Shown piece by piece: positions 51,181 to 63,115 of a DNA stretch of 64,000 bases. The position numbers were made by a program, and so were the translations under genes. The DNA is from Apostichopus japonicus (Eukaryota; Echinodermata; Holothuroidea; Aspidochirotida; Stichopodidae): assembly GCF_037975245.1 (NCBI RefSeq), contig NC_092577.1, forward strand, positions 27,815,898 through 27,879,897, written 5' to 3'. Within the stretch, counting starts at the first letter, position 1. Every line of letters starts with the position of its first letter. The notes under the pieces are model-generated. The model was given only the letters and a program-made list of their open reading frames with translations, searched no databases and had not been told where the DNA came from.

Positions 51181-52000
51181 GATTTGTTAATCTGCCTTAA
51201 CCATGGATAACAAAATCAGAGATATGAATATATCAGCAGCCGTGATTTGTAACTCTGCCTTAACCATGGATAACAAAATCAGAGATATGAATATATCAGC
51301 AGCCGTGATTTGTAACTCTGCCTTAACCATGGATAACAAAATCAGAGATATGAATATATCAGCAGCCGTGATTTGTAACTCTGCCTTAACCATGGATAAC
51401 AAAATCAGAGATATGAATATATCAGCAGCCGTGATTTGTAAATCTGCCTTAACCATGGATAACAAAATCAGAGATATGAATATATCAGCAGCCGTGATTT
51501 GTAACTCTGCCTTAACCATGGATAACAAAATCAGAGATATGAATATATCAGCAGCCGTGATTTGTAACTCTGCCTTAACCATGGATAACAAAATCAGAGA
51601 TATGAATATATCAGCAGCCGTGATTTGTAACTCTGCCTTAACCATGGATAACAAAATCAGAGATATGAATATATCAGCAGCCGTGATTTGTAACTCTGCC
51701 TTAACCATGCATAACAAAATCAGAGATATGAATATATCAGCAGCCGTGATTTGTAACTCTGCCTTAACCATGGATAACAAAATCAGAGATATGAATATAT
51801 CAGCAGCCGTGATTTGTAACTCTGCCTTAACCATGGATAACAAAATCAGAGATATGAATATATCAGCAGCCGTGATTTGTAACTCTGCCTTAACCCTGGA
51901 TAACAAAATCAGAGATATGAATATATCAGCAGCCGTGATTTGTAACTCTGCCTTAACCATGGATAACAAAATCAGAGATATGAATATATCAGCAGCCGTG
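51181..52000 (+). repeat. 63-bp minisatellite, 13 near-identical copies
   Basis: Units begin CTCTGCCTTAACCATGGATA and end CAGCAGCCGTGATTTGTAA. The array is 820 bp, matching 13 units with no indel. Only about five base substitutions are visible (for example AAATCTGCC, CCATGCAT, CCCTGG). Because 63 is divisible by three, both strands stay open: MDNKIRDMNISAAVICNSALT on plus and the hydrophobic ADIFISLILLSMVKAELQITA on minus. No start context, splice signals or similarity argue for expression. High uniformity suggests a recent, possibly length-variable array. Confidence 0.93.
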
Positions 52001-54129
52001 TTCGCGTCTGAAGTACTCATGTACAACACATTCGAAAACATGACCGTGCAGTTAGTTTCGTTGATTCGGGGAGACTTAAACCCCACATAGTCTGAGGGGA
52101 GCAGGCAAATATCCTGTGTGACACATACAGCATTAACCTCTAAAGTATACTGCGCGAGTCAACAAAGGCTTGTAGCGGGTTTCCCCCGGGATCATGCCCC
52201 CTTCTCCTCCCCATAGGCTTAGCGCGATGGGGGAGGGTAGTTCATCAACTGGGCCTGGGATCACTTCAGGGGCCCCAGGGAAATATAAAGGAAAAACATA
52301 AATTCTCATTCTGCATAATGTACGGTTACCTTAGAAAAAGGAATACTTCAGAATTAGTGTCCACAGGGCTTGACCTGTCGCTGGACATCCCTAGCCCTTC
52401 ATCTTTACCGGCCATAACATATTAAAAATGTCATACTGTGACTTGTCGAAGAATCTGAGAGGTTGAAAGGTTGTCATGTGATGCGTAACTATTTCACTCA
52501 CGAGGAAAGAGACTTTCTTTGGCTTCTCTCCAAAGATATGAAGTTTGTCAATTGCTCAACTTTTCATATTTATCTATTCCTTCATCGACACCCTTGTACA
52601 CACTGCGTGCGGGTTTGATGTTTTGGTAGTTTCATTCATGGTTTGATAATTTCACACAACCATTCTAATATACGGATTTTTTTGTTGTTAAATAGAATAA
52701 CAATTGATCAAACCTAAGAACACATCGTTGATATTTTACGAAACTTCACATTAATTAGTGATCTCGGAATATATAGGTAAAAGAAGTCATTAATTAATTA
52801 ATGCTGAAATGTCTTGTCGCCCAAACAGTTTCGTTGCCCAGACACTGACATATGTTTGTCGCACAGAATGTTTTGGACATAAAACATTCGTCACAGATTT
52901 ACGACGACAAGTCAAATCCACAAAGCATTTTCGGTAACAATCCAAAAGACCTGCCACGAATCATTGCATTTTATTGCAAAAGGTAACTTTAGAAATTTAG
53001 AAATTATCAAACTAACTTTACCCAATTCGGGATGGGGGGGGGGGGGGGCAGGGGGGTATTTACTCATTCATAAGTGTCTAATCCAATGGTATACTTACCT
53101 CGATAAAGTTTCCATTTCAAAACCACAGATCTACAATATTTCCAGATCACATTTTTCAAAGCCGAATTTTTCAAGAAAAGTTCTGGACTGGACAAAAACT
53201 TCTTATAACCATTAATAGACTAAGCTAACCTCTCCAATTATAAACTAATCGGTTACATTACATTTTTAACATTATAACGCAAATAGTATATAAAGAAGCT
53301 CAATAACTCCACCCCCTTCCCCTGCCCCTCCCTCCTCGGCTAAAAAAATATACAAAAAATAATAAAGAAGAAACATAATTTGGCCTTGTTCTTGATTGCG
53401 CCGTTCATTAATACGGGATTTAGGTATAGAGTGGCAGCCTCTTACCGTACCTGCTGTGTTTGCATATAATTTTTTATTTTCACATTTAGAACATCTGTGG
53501 TAGGTTAGCTTCTTCCTACTCAATTGATTGTCTTAACTTGCATCCAGACTAATCTCACTGACGTCATCAAATCCTTTCAAGGCCGTCAATGAGTGCAGCT
53601 TATATTTATTCAAATCCATTGGTATGAACATGAAGGGGATAATGACGGGTTATCTTGTCCAGTAGAATCAAAGCTGACGTAGCGACAACTCTTAACGTAC
53701 TCCTCCTTAATACAATAAATGACTCGCGAACTGTTAATTCTATACATCATACTTCGCTGAAGACTTGAGAAGTTGCGATAGATATATCTATATGTATATA
53801 TTGCTACCACACAATTTGAAGTATAGCGCCACCATTAATCAGGGCGATCACGGTCAAAGCCAAGTGAAGGTGTTGTTCACCAGATATCTGCTCCATTGAC
53901 TTACACACTGAATTCACAACTTTCCAAGGCCGATAAACCATAAAAAAAGTAGATTTCAACTGACTTTTCCCACCCACCAAATGATAGCTGATGACTTCAG
54001 AGCACATTCAATGTATGTCACCATGGCCGTTTAGATATTGATCTAGTGCTCCCAACCCATCTGCAATACACAGAGGTTGAAAACATTTTAAATTTGCTAA
54101 TATACGATACATTTATTTAAAAAAAGGTG

Positions 54130-54136
<7 letters not shown>
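52001..54136. other. Intergenic, no gene seen
   Basis: A poly-G run (53033-53048) and AT-rich DNA. At 53822 a TATAGCGCCACC motif lies beside a TTACACACTGAATTC motif shared with dispersed repeats. No gene. Confidence 0.5.
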
Positions 54137-54209
<73 letters not shown>

Positions 54210-54415
54210 TTATTTATATATATATTTAAATATGTATCTAATTGAAAACGTAATGAGTTGGAAAATCCAGAACAGCGAAAAAACTTCCAGCTTCCACCAG
54301 GATTCGAACCCGGGCCTCCCACTTTATATGCGGACACCCTAACCACTAGGCTATGGACGCTGATTGTATGTCCAGAGGTTCGAAACCGGTAAGGAAGGTC
54401 GTAATTCCACTGTGA
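54137..54415 (-). mobile_element. Full-length tRNA-derived SINE with TA tail
   Basis: On the minus strand the order is: upstream block CGACCTTCC/GGTTTCGAACC (54378-54415), box A TAGTGGTTAGGG (54337-54348), box B GGTTCGAATCC (54300-54310), body GGAAGTTTTTTCGC + TGTTCTGGATTTTCCAACTC, then a TA-rich tail (54137-54233). This is the most complete copy in the window. The GGTTTCGAACC in the upstream block is itself box-B-like, so the element may contain two tRNA-like parts. Confidence 0.85.
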
Positions 54416-55019
54416 ATATATATGTATATCATAGCAATTGAAGTAGGAAGAATGACGTCATGCGACATATTCTGAAGCCATTCATCCAACTGGTGGCGCT
54501 TTGCTTGTGCGGCATGAAAGTACCGGCGCGTAATACAAACACTACGTCTTTGACATAACGAATGTGATAAAGTTGACCTAAAACACTCGAAATGGTGATA
54601 TCGTGTGCCGCACTTGGGTGCCAAAATCGACAAAAATGTGGCAGTGGACTGCAGTGTCACAGGTTATTCGTAGGAAGCGATCGTAGAAGCAATTACATCT
54701 GAATCTAATTACTTTAGTATTGTCGTCAGCTCAGCTGCTGTATTGTTATTCACTGGACCCTGGATATAGTTAGCCTAGGCCCCTAGACCGGCTACGGCTG
54801 TCCTTTCTGATGCGATATGACTAAAGCCTAATGACAACAATTATCACCAACTCATTTTACTTAAAAGTGTATCCCTAACGATAGATCCACATGCAAGAAT
54901 AACATGGAATGATGGTTATGATGTCCTGGGCTAATCACTAAGAATTCAATACTAGGAAATAGGCTTAGCCTAACTTAGGCCTATGTACGCAGCCTTGCCC
55001 TTGGTCTAACTAAGGTTAG

Positions 55020-55021
<2 letters not shown>
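54416..55021. other. Intergenic, no gene seen
   Basis: GGTGGCGC at 54492 resembles the GCGCCACC motif found elsewhere, on the other strand. Otherwise nothing is assignable. Confidence 0.4.
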
Positions 55022-55089
<68 letters not shown>

Positions 55090-55260
55090 GTTTAGCTTTT
55101 TGGAATTTTGTTAAACTGCATTGCTAGTGTATTCCTTTCTGAAAAAAATGAAGAATATTATATAATATATATTTGTACGCGGACACCCTAACCAACTAGG
55201 CTATGGACGCTGACTGTATGTCCAGAAGTTCGAAACCGGTAAGGAAGGTCGTAACTTCAC
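55022..55260 (-). mobile_element. SINE head fragment with TA run
   Basis: A TA run (55022-55087), a 78-bp block repeated at 55803-55880, then the SINE head only: GCGGACACCCTAACC (complement of box A, about 55178-55197) and the conserved upstream block to 55260. Box B and body are missing. Confidence 0.7.
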
Positions 55261-55444
55261 TGTAGGCGTTTGTCACCTGCACCGAACAACACTAGTTCTG
55301 CCTTGGTGACATATTTGCCTTACTCTAGAGATCAAACATGATGCTAACCAACTCGAAATCACCTGTGATTCCCAAAGCCGGATCTCGGTAGAGATACTTT
55401 GAACAGACTTTTGTTACCGAAATGGAGGTAAACGACAAAGGCAA

Positions 55445-55555
55445 ATGAATATATATAATTGAAACCGCAGTGAGTTGGAAAATTCAGAACAGTGAAAAAA
55501 CTTCCAGCCTCCACCGGGACTCGAACCCGGGATATATATATATATATATATATAT
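55445..55555 (-). mobile_element. SINE body fragment with TA runs on both sides
   Basis: Carries TTGAAACCGCAGTGAG..., the complement of the body (GTTCTGAATTTTCCAACTC) and box B (GGACTCGAACC). It then breaks into a (TA)n run (55534-55555) where the rest of the tRNA head should be. It complements the fragment 200 bp upstream. Confidence 0.7.
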
Positions 55556-55802
55556 TGTACTTATGTGGCTCCTTTAAGTTTGTCACTATCTCATATCATG
55601 ATATACATGGTATTTGTATTAGCGGTGTTATTACCAAATATTATAAATAGAAAGGTCAATGCTGAATGAGAATGATGACGTCACTCACATACCCGTTATC
55701 GAGCTCTTATAAAAGATTAAAACGAACACCCACACAATTACTTTATTAAACCGAAAGTGCGCCACCTAATTTGCTGTGCCGCGGAGATAATGTTTGATGT
55801 GC

Positions 55803-55880
55803 ATAATGTTTAGCTTTTTGGAATTTTATTAAACTGCATTGCTAGTGTATACCTTTCTAAAAATAAACAGAATATTAATA
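55803..55880 (+). repeat. Second copy of a 78-bp block (first at 55085-55160)
   Basis: Starts ATAATGTTTAGCTTTTTGGA in both places and continues TTAAACTGCATTGCTAGTGT with a handful of differences. It suggests a local duplication around the SINE halves. Confidence 0.8.
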
Positions 55881-58790
55881 ATTTATCTGGTTTTAGAGGC
55901 GATGGCCCTGAGTAAGGAAGAGAAGGGTTAATTGTCGCCCCTTAATGGAGGTCTAATATCCCTGGCTTCGACCATTCGTTCATGCATTTGGACTATTTGG
56001 AGTCACAGTACTTTGCATTTTATAGACCAATCAGCATTAATGAAGGAGTCATCACTTCGTTTTACTGCTTTGAGTTGATCATACCTTCATTATTGATAAC
56101 CTAACAGATTGCTGGCGACTTCAATAAAACAATAAATCAGTATGTACATGAATATTCAAGAATAAAAATATGCATACCGTTAGTTTCCAAAGAGATTTGA
56201 CCTCCAAGCTTAGCGCATAATGTGCTCCTTAAATCATGACATATTCACGCAATTTTTGTTAATAGGTAACAATAGAATCCAATAAAAAAAACTGCGGAAA
56301 ATGAATGGAATATATAATATCTGTAAGAAAACTTCCAAAACACCGCCATTAGTTCATGCTGTGATTTCATTAAGTTTAATTTAAAATAAACTGATCAAGT
56401 GAATACACACGTTAAAAATCGCCGCAAAAAGGATAATTTTCTCGATTGCGCTTTAAAGAACGACTTTTGACATAAAATTAAAATCCGCAATTGTTATCAG
56501 GCCATGTTTTAGTTTGATAAGACATTTAATTAATTTCGAAATGACCCTTTAAACAAGTGACTGGGACTGTAAAATCCAATATATAGACAATTATGGAACG
56601 CAAAAAGGGCAAACTGATTTCGTTATCTTAACTAAGTTTGTTGTTGTCTAAACTAAAGTTGTTGCTGCTGTTTTACCATGCTGTTGCTAAAACTCACGTT
56701 GATGTCTAAAATTCCGTTGTCTAAACTTACGTCGTTGTCTAAACTTACGTTAAATTTAGCAACGAAATAAGTTTCCCTTTTCGCGTTCCATAGACAATTA
56801 GGTCAGTTCTTTATATGCAATACAAAACTCAAGGGGCAAAAATAAGACTATTACGGCCTCAAATGACACAAATTTGTCAAAGGCATTAATGGTGTTTAAT
56901 GTCACCTAAGGGTGGGTGCTCTCTTGTGTATATGAAGTTAAAACAATATGTTTGGGTTGCGTTATTAAAATTAATAAAACATTGGATTCATATTTACATT
57001 AACATTTTAGGCCTGCACTGAGGAGGAGATGACGTCATAATCCATGAAGTCTTAAAAGAGCATTCCAGAGTTGTAGCATATTTTAAAGGTGAGTATCTTT
57101 AAAACAAATCTCAGTATAGCTGTAGAAAGATATTATTAGCACTCAGATATTTCTTCTTCTGTTTTGCTGAGACTATATAATAAATCAATACCACACACTT
57201 CTAACTAAAAGTCATCTTTTGAAATATTATTCTAAAAATAACAGAAAGATAAGATATACCACAAGTAAATTTTGTCAATACCTCTAGATTATACGGTGAC
57301 GATGTTAATGCAGTCTCAAGTGTTTAATTCAGTTTCACGACACTTTATTACTTGACGGATATGATTAGCTTCTTAATACTGTTAACCCGTTTTGGAGTCT
57401 CCACTACAAGGCCTTAAGTTGGGTTTTTTCAGGCTGCCTGCATTTACAGATCTATAACAGTAATTCAATACATTCAAAGTCACGATCTATTCATTCCAAC
57501 ATCGCAGTATGTTTAACTTTATGCACCATTTGTCGCCGTGCGTCAGTTTTTTCACTTTAAAGTCAAACTGATACCCCATTTTCCCCAGATGATAATATGA
57601 GACATCGGAAAACCTTAATTTTCATATACAAGCCATCGAGCATCGCTTCTGCATAATGCGACCGAAATTTCATTCACTGAATTCTATATAATCAGAAGGG
57701 CCATTGCGTCACTACAGAGCCGACTATGCACGAATAGTGAAAGGTAAAATATACGAACATAAGCACACAGACACGCATACAAGCACACGCACATACAAAC
57801 ACATGAACACAGAAAGTGAAGAAAAGACATTTACACAAGTACTAAACAAATAAACACAATGTTACAGGTAAAATTCCTTAAAATAAGTAAAAAAATAAAT
57901 AAAAAGGACGAATTTAGACAATAAATTAGGTCTATAAACTAGGTATAATTAAAGTTTGTGCTAATATCTACTTATGATGGATGATTTTGAGGTGGAACAA
58001 GGTCAAGGGGGTTGTGGGGTGGGGTGGGGTGGGGTGGGAGTGGGGTAGTGGGGGTGGGAGATTGCTTTGACTTTTGAAGAAGCATGTTGAATTTGATCCT
58101 AGTATGGCAATATAATTTTATTCAAAGAGAACTTGCTCATTTAAACTCCCTTCACGAAGTTTAATTTCCGAGCAATTAGTAACTATATTTGGAGTTGGAA
58201 ATATTATCGCCTACAGAAGTTCCCTTATATTAATGTTAATCACATGCAAAGAGCATATCGGAGAATTTCGCCAAACTCTACCAACTATTTTCATTACTTG
58301 AAATGAAAATTGAGCATAGCAAAAAGCTAATGAAATGCATTATTATGGTATTTAGTTATCAAATAGTACAACAACAAAAAGCTTCACCACAACTTTGCTT
58401 GAAAACTGTATTAAGGCCTATACTGCAATAGTCGTCCGGAATAATATCTCAACAAAAAAATAATAATTAAATCAAACTTATCAATCGACAACTTGCCCAC
58501 AACTAATCCATCAGTTAATCCGAAATTTAATTAAAAATTTAACAAAACGAAGCAACATTTGAAACGATCTGATAATATGGTGAACTAATATAGGCACCAA
58601 CCTATATTGACATGAACAGTTGGAAATGCGCCTTATAACTCCATTTACTACCGTAATACTCAGTGAAGAGTCACGTATTTGACTTGTTGTCAGACAAAAA
58701 ACAGTGAGTTTACAAATTGTTCCCGGATATTTCACGATCAGACTTGCTTCATTGTGTAGAAAACTCACTCCGGTATCATCTCTCTTCCTT
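55881..58790. other. Upstream intergenic region of the RBM24-like gene
   Basis: No further exon. A G-rich tract at 58008-58063 (GGGGTTGTGGGGTGGGGTGG and onward) could form a G-quadruplex about 800 bp upstream of the probable promoter. Repeated GTTGTCTAAACT motifs lie at 56640-56750. Confidence 0.5.
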
Positions 58791-58794
58791 CAGA

Positions 58795-58920
58795 TGTTAC
58801 CCAAAGTGGGTGTGGTTTCTCTGCCTGCAGTCACAAACCGCCCGCCGCCTCGCACACCCTAATGAATAATGCATTAAGGAGGCGTGTATAAGCCTCAGGG
58901 CGATGTTTATGAATCTGCTA
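58795..58920 (+). promoter_or_regulatory. Probable core promoter of the RBM24-like gene
   Basis: GTGTATAAG at 58884-58892 is a TATA-like box about 540 nt upstream of the coding start. It is preceded by a GC-rich stretch with TGTGGTTT (58811-58818), AAACCGCCCGCC and CGCACACCC. TGTGGTTT and AACCGC fit Runx-type sites, and CACCC fits Sp/KLF sites. Local GC content rises compared with the AT-rich surroundings. The start site would be expected near 58915-58920. Confidence 0.4.
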
Positions 58921-59428
58921 TTAGTACTGAGTCACACGAAGTGCCGAAGCTAGCACGTTAGCTTTTCACACTCGGTCAAGCTTACATTGATTGTCAGTAC
59001 TGTGTGTCTGTGTGTACTGTGTCGTAAAGACATTTGGCTTGCATTAATTCGGTATAGGTCAATGATAAAGACGGGCTTATCTCAAGGAGACCTCCTGAAG
59101 CAGAAAGATTTGAAGGGAAGCGCGCAGTTTTAATTTGCTCGGCTAGCTGGTATAGACTCGACTCCCAGGTTCTCTCTGGCTTCAGAACGGATTGGAGTAT
59201 ATTTTTTTGCGCTCTCGATACCTCCGCATTTCGTCTTGTTTCTTCTGTCTAATCTGTATAGAACATTGCACAGTACAGGACACACTTCAACCCGTCTTCG
59301 CTGCCTATCCACCGTCTTTCACCATTCGCTGTTCAGTTCTAGCCGTTTCTGGGAGTTCTTCTTTTTCAGAGACTTTTGTCGTAATTTTACTCTCTTCTTT
59401 GTGTTAAATTTCACTCACCGATTTCCCG
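58921..59428 (+). other. Probable 5' untranslated region of the RBM24-like gene
   Basis: About 500 nt between the TATA-like box and the start codon, richer in GC and pyrimidine (TTTCTTCTGTC, CTTCTTTTTCAGAG) than the flanks. It may contain an intron; this cannot be settled from sequence alone. Confidence 0.35.
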
Positions 59429-59659
59429 ATGAATTTTACAAGCGCCATGGTCCCTGCCTCTCCCACCTCCCCGACCGTCTCGGAGAAGAAGGTACCACAT
59501 ACTCAGAAAGACACAACCTACACAAAAATATTTGTCGGAGGCCTTCCGTTCCATACGACGGATCAATCCTTACGGAAATTTTTCGAACCGTACGGCGAAA
59601 TCGAGGAAGCTGTGGTCATTACGGATAGAAATAGTGGAAGGAGTAAAGGATATGGCTTT
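59429..59659 (+). CDS. RBM24/RBM38-like: RBM24/RBM38-like RNA-binding protein, first coding exon
   Basis: Encodes the first 77 residues. After a 25-residue Ser/Thr/Pro-rich leader, [20 protein letters not shown] (24-43) is nearly identical to vertebrate RBM24/RBM38. It opens an RRM: RNP2 is IFVGGL (34-39), the first helix is [15 protein letters not shown], and RNP1 begins KGYGF (73-77). The exon ends in phase 0 at TTT|GTGAGT, splitting RNP1 before its Val. In the family this single RRM binds U- and GU-rich RNA to control splicing, stability and translation, notably in muscle and cell-cycle transcripts. The rest of the RRM and the Ala/Pro-rich C-terminus must lie beyond 64000. The ATG at 59429 is first, but the in-frame ATG at 59447 has a far better context (GCGCCATGG) and may be the main start. 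RBM24 and RBM38 cannot be told apart from this exon. Confidence 0.93.
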
Positions 59660-62600
59660 GTGAGTATAATTCTTCTTGTCTTGCTTTCGTTAAATTTTAA
59701 ATCACTTAATTTTGTAGGATTTGTTTTGCATCACTTAAATTAAACGTATGGACATGCATATCTTAATTTCAAAGTGATAGCCGTGTGTTATAAGAAAGGA
59801 ATGTGCATGTACGCTATATTACATATATGTATTAATGAGATAAACGTACTGCCGCACTGTTCAATTCAGCCATTGAGGTTCATTGTAAACATAATTATTA
59901 CAAAATGACAGCACGTACTTAATTATAAAGTTGTTTTCGATTGCAAATGTATGTATTATCCCCCTCGCCACCCCCCCCCCCCGACTCATACATATACAAA
60001 CAAGAATATATTAATTGGACGAATCATATAATTCATTTGTTCATTGAAGGCCTGATATCCCCTCCCCCCCCCCTTTACCCCTCCAGCCCTCGCTTCACCA
60101 AGATCTACTTAGATTCATTAGTTCGCAAACTTGTACCTAGCCCAGGACTAGTACTAAACATTGGACCTAGACCCACCGCTTACAATACATAGTATGACCC
60201 GGTATTGTGTTGTAGACTTACAAACCACACCGCTGCTTTTGGTGGTTGGAGGGGTATGTGGGGGGTTGGGGGTTGTCGATATAGCTTGACCTTGATCTCT
60301 TAGACCTATATACAAGCAATGGTAAGTTGAAATGTATAATAACTAATCAACCCCGGGAGACCACTTGGAATACGTAGCCTACGTTTACATAATCCATTGT
60401 TAGAAAATGTTCGGTGAAGAAACATTAAATGACAAATGGTAGTTTTCTTAATATTTTCTTAACCTGCCAGATATCACTCAAATAAGATTTGCAATTAATG
60501 AAAACTAAGACTAACAAAAAAGGGAGCTTTACAAAGAAAAATAGGGATCTCATTATCTCATATACAACCAAAAACAAATAACAAGCAAAGATAAAAACAA
60601 ACGGACAGAGGTCACTAATTAATATACTAATTATTGTACCACTGTATTGGTTCTCTTGTTCAACTTCATTTCAAGCTGCACATCTGAGAACTGTCAATTC
60701 TCATCGAGTGATTAATAAATTCAGTGCGGTATGAATAATCTTCTGCGTTATGTAGGTATACAATAGCCTCACTTTCCTATTAACTGAGACAAGTTTGTCC
60801 AGAGGGTCCAGGGAGACGACGAGGTAAATGGTGTTCTGGGCACCAGTAGGAGACGTGAGGGGTTGTATCTAGCGTCTAATATTTCTATCAAATAAAAATA
60901 TATAAGTTGGGTGGGGTGGGGTGGGGGTCAGTGGGTAACAACTAAGACGATATTCACGATTACCTCATGACGTGTTGAGATTACCCCATTCTTAACTCTT
61001 GAATCATCGAGAAATGTACCCTTTACAACATAAGTTAATTCATATTAACCAGCGCTATACTGTATGGGCCTGAAATATAGCGTCATGCCTTACCATTTGA
61101 TCATCACATTATACATAGGCCTATTACAGACACACTTTGGTTTTTACTCGTGTGAATAGAATATATATACAGGTACAGATTTAATGAATGTGACGGTTAC
61201 CCATGGACATGCCACCATAAGTCATTTATCAGCTGTCAAAATACAACTTAAATATTATTAGAAAAATATTAGGTTTGTCACGAGCCAGGGGGTGTCCGAA
61301 GCAGGTGACAGTCTCTGCTGCTCATCAATACCTTAGAGACTTAGGAAAACAATAAATTAAAAAAAGTTTGAAAATAGAAAAATATACTACATGAGAAGAA
61401 CAGAATACCCTCTGTGAACCTCTCACGGTTTCAGCCGACAATGTCCGGTTGGAGGAGGAGGAAGTACAAGAATAATATGAGAAAATTCGAGTTTTATCAA
61501 TATCAGGGAAATTTGGCTCGCTAAATGAGATTTTCATTCTCATCGTATAGGCCTGTAACAGAAATCGTCTGTTAACCGTAGGGAGTTTCATGTAAACAGG
61601 CTACTTTATTTTAATAGGCACACACAACGACAAGTCACACACACACACATACATACACAAAATGATAAAAGCAAAAAAGATAATATCGCATGCAGGTTCC
61701 AGATATGCTAATAAGAAGTCCTTCCTAAATTGTCAACTATACGACTGTCAAATGAAATGACTCTTCCTATGTACATATTTAATTAACTCTCTTAATATTT
61801 AACCCGTTTCGTTACTCTTTTAGTGCAAGTAAAAGACATCAAACCCCTATAGGATATAGCATGTCTTGAGTCATAACAGTATACATGTTAGACTTATATT
61901 GACATGTGATGGATTTTTCTCAACTCTTGGTTTTCAGTCATTTGTGGGAGAACCATTTTACCTCACATTGCCTATATGTGAACAACGGTTTCTGCTAGTC
62001 GCATTTATTAATTATCTTATATAGTGTCCGCTGCGTGATGGTTATTTGTAAGGTCCGAATGAGGCTGAATGTAACAATTGGAAATTCCTCATTTCAAGCA
62101 AACAGTTCCATCAAATAACACAACTCAAAATAAAATAGTGATGTTGTTTATAATCGATTAAACAACACCGATTTTTTTCTTGAAGCTTGTGACTTGTTTG
62201 ACCGCTTGTCGTCTTTTGGAAATATCTGTTTCAATGAGACATTTTTCATGTTTTCCGATCAGCTAAGGCTGAGACTAGTCTTGTATAAGGACTCGAGCAC
62301 TATCCCTGACCATTTCTTATAATGCTTACTTAACCCCATAGAAGCAATTTCATTCTTAATTATATACATCTTTACTCATTTTACAGTTCTCACGTCCCAC
62401 AATTAAGTAAAAACAGAACCCCCCCCCCCCTCAAAACAAAGTGACTAAGTTTGGGTAATGTTTGCTTTCAACGTTACGATAAAGTTCACACATGAGATGA
62501 AAACATATAGCGTAGTAAACGTCTTAGAAAATAGCGCAATTGGTTATCCCCCCTCCCCACCCTATGCGTATTATAACTATTGGGGAAAATCTCATATTTT

Positions 62601-63063
62601 CTCGCCCACCCCCCTCATTGACCCTGGACCATGTGATGTATTCCCCTGACCACCCCCACCAACTCTCGTCAGGTCTTATCAAGTTAAGCACCAACTTCTA
62701 CTAATTAATAACCAGAACTTAGGCTACTAAGCATACAAGGGTATAATATTCTCCTCGCCTTCTATACACCAGCAACATAAATTGAGACATTCCTAGATGT
62801 GGGACGCGAGCTCGTGTGGTGTGCACTCTATTGTTTTAAGTCTTGTGGTCCAGAAATTAGGGTGACTCTCGTGTCAAGTCGTCTGACGGCTTTTCAATGT
62901 GCTGCTGTTATGTGTGATGTTGCTGGGTTTGTTTTGAAGTTTGACGGGCGATAAGGTTAAACCACAACAATCTCGCATTATCGTACCGTACGTAGTGGGA
63001 TAATATTTCAGGCATACCGTATACGTGTACGTGTATATGTATACACACACCCATATATGTATG

Positions 63064-63115
<52 letters not shown>

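Noticed and set aside
51187-52090. 295- and 299-residue repeat proteins on both strands
   Set aside because: A 63-bp minisatellite with multiple-of-three units; no start context, splice sites or known domain.
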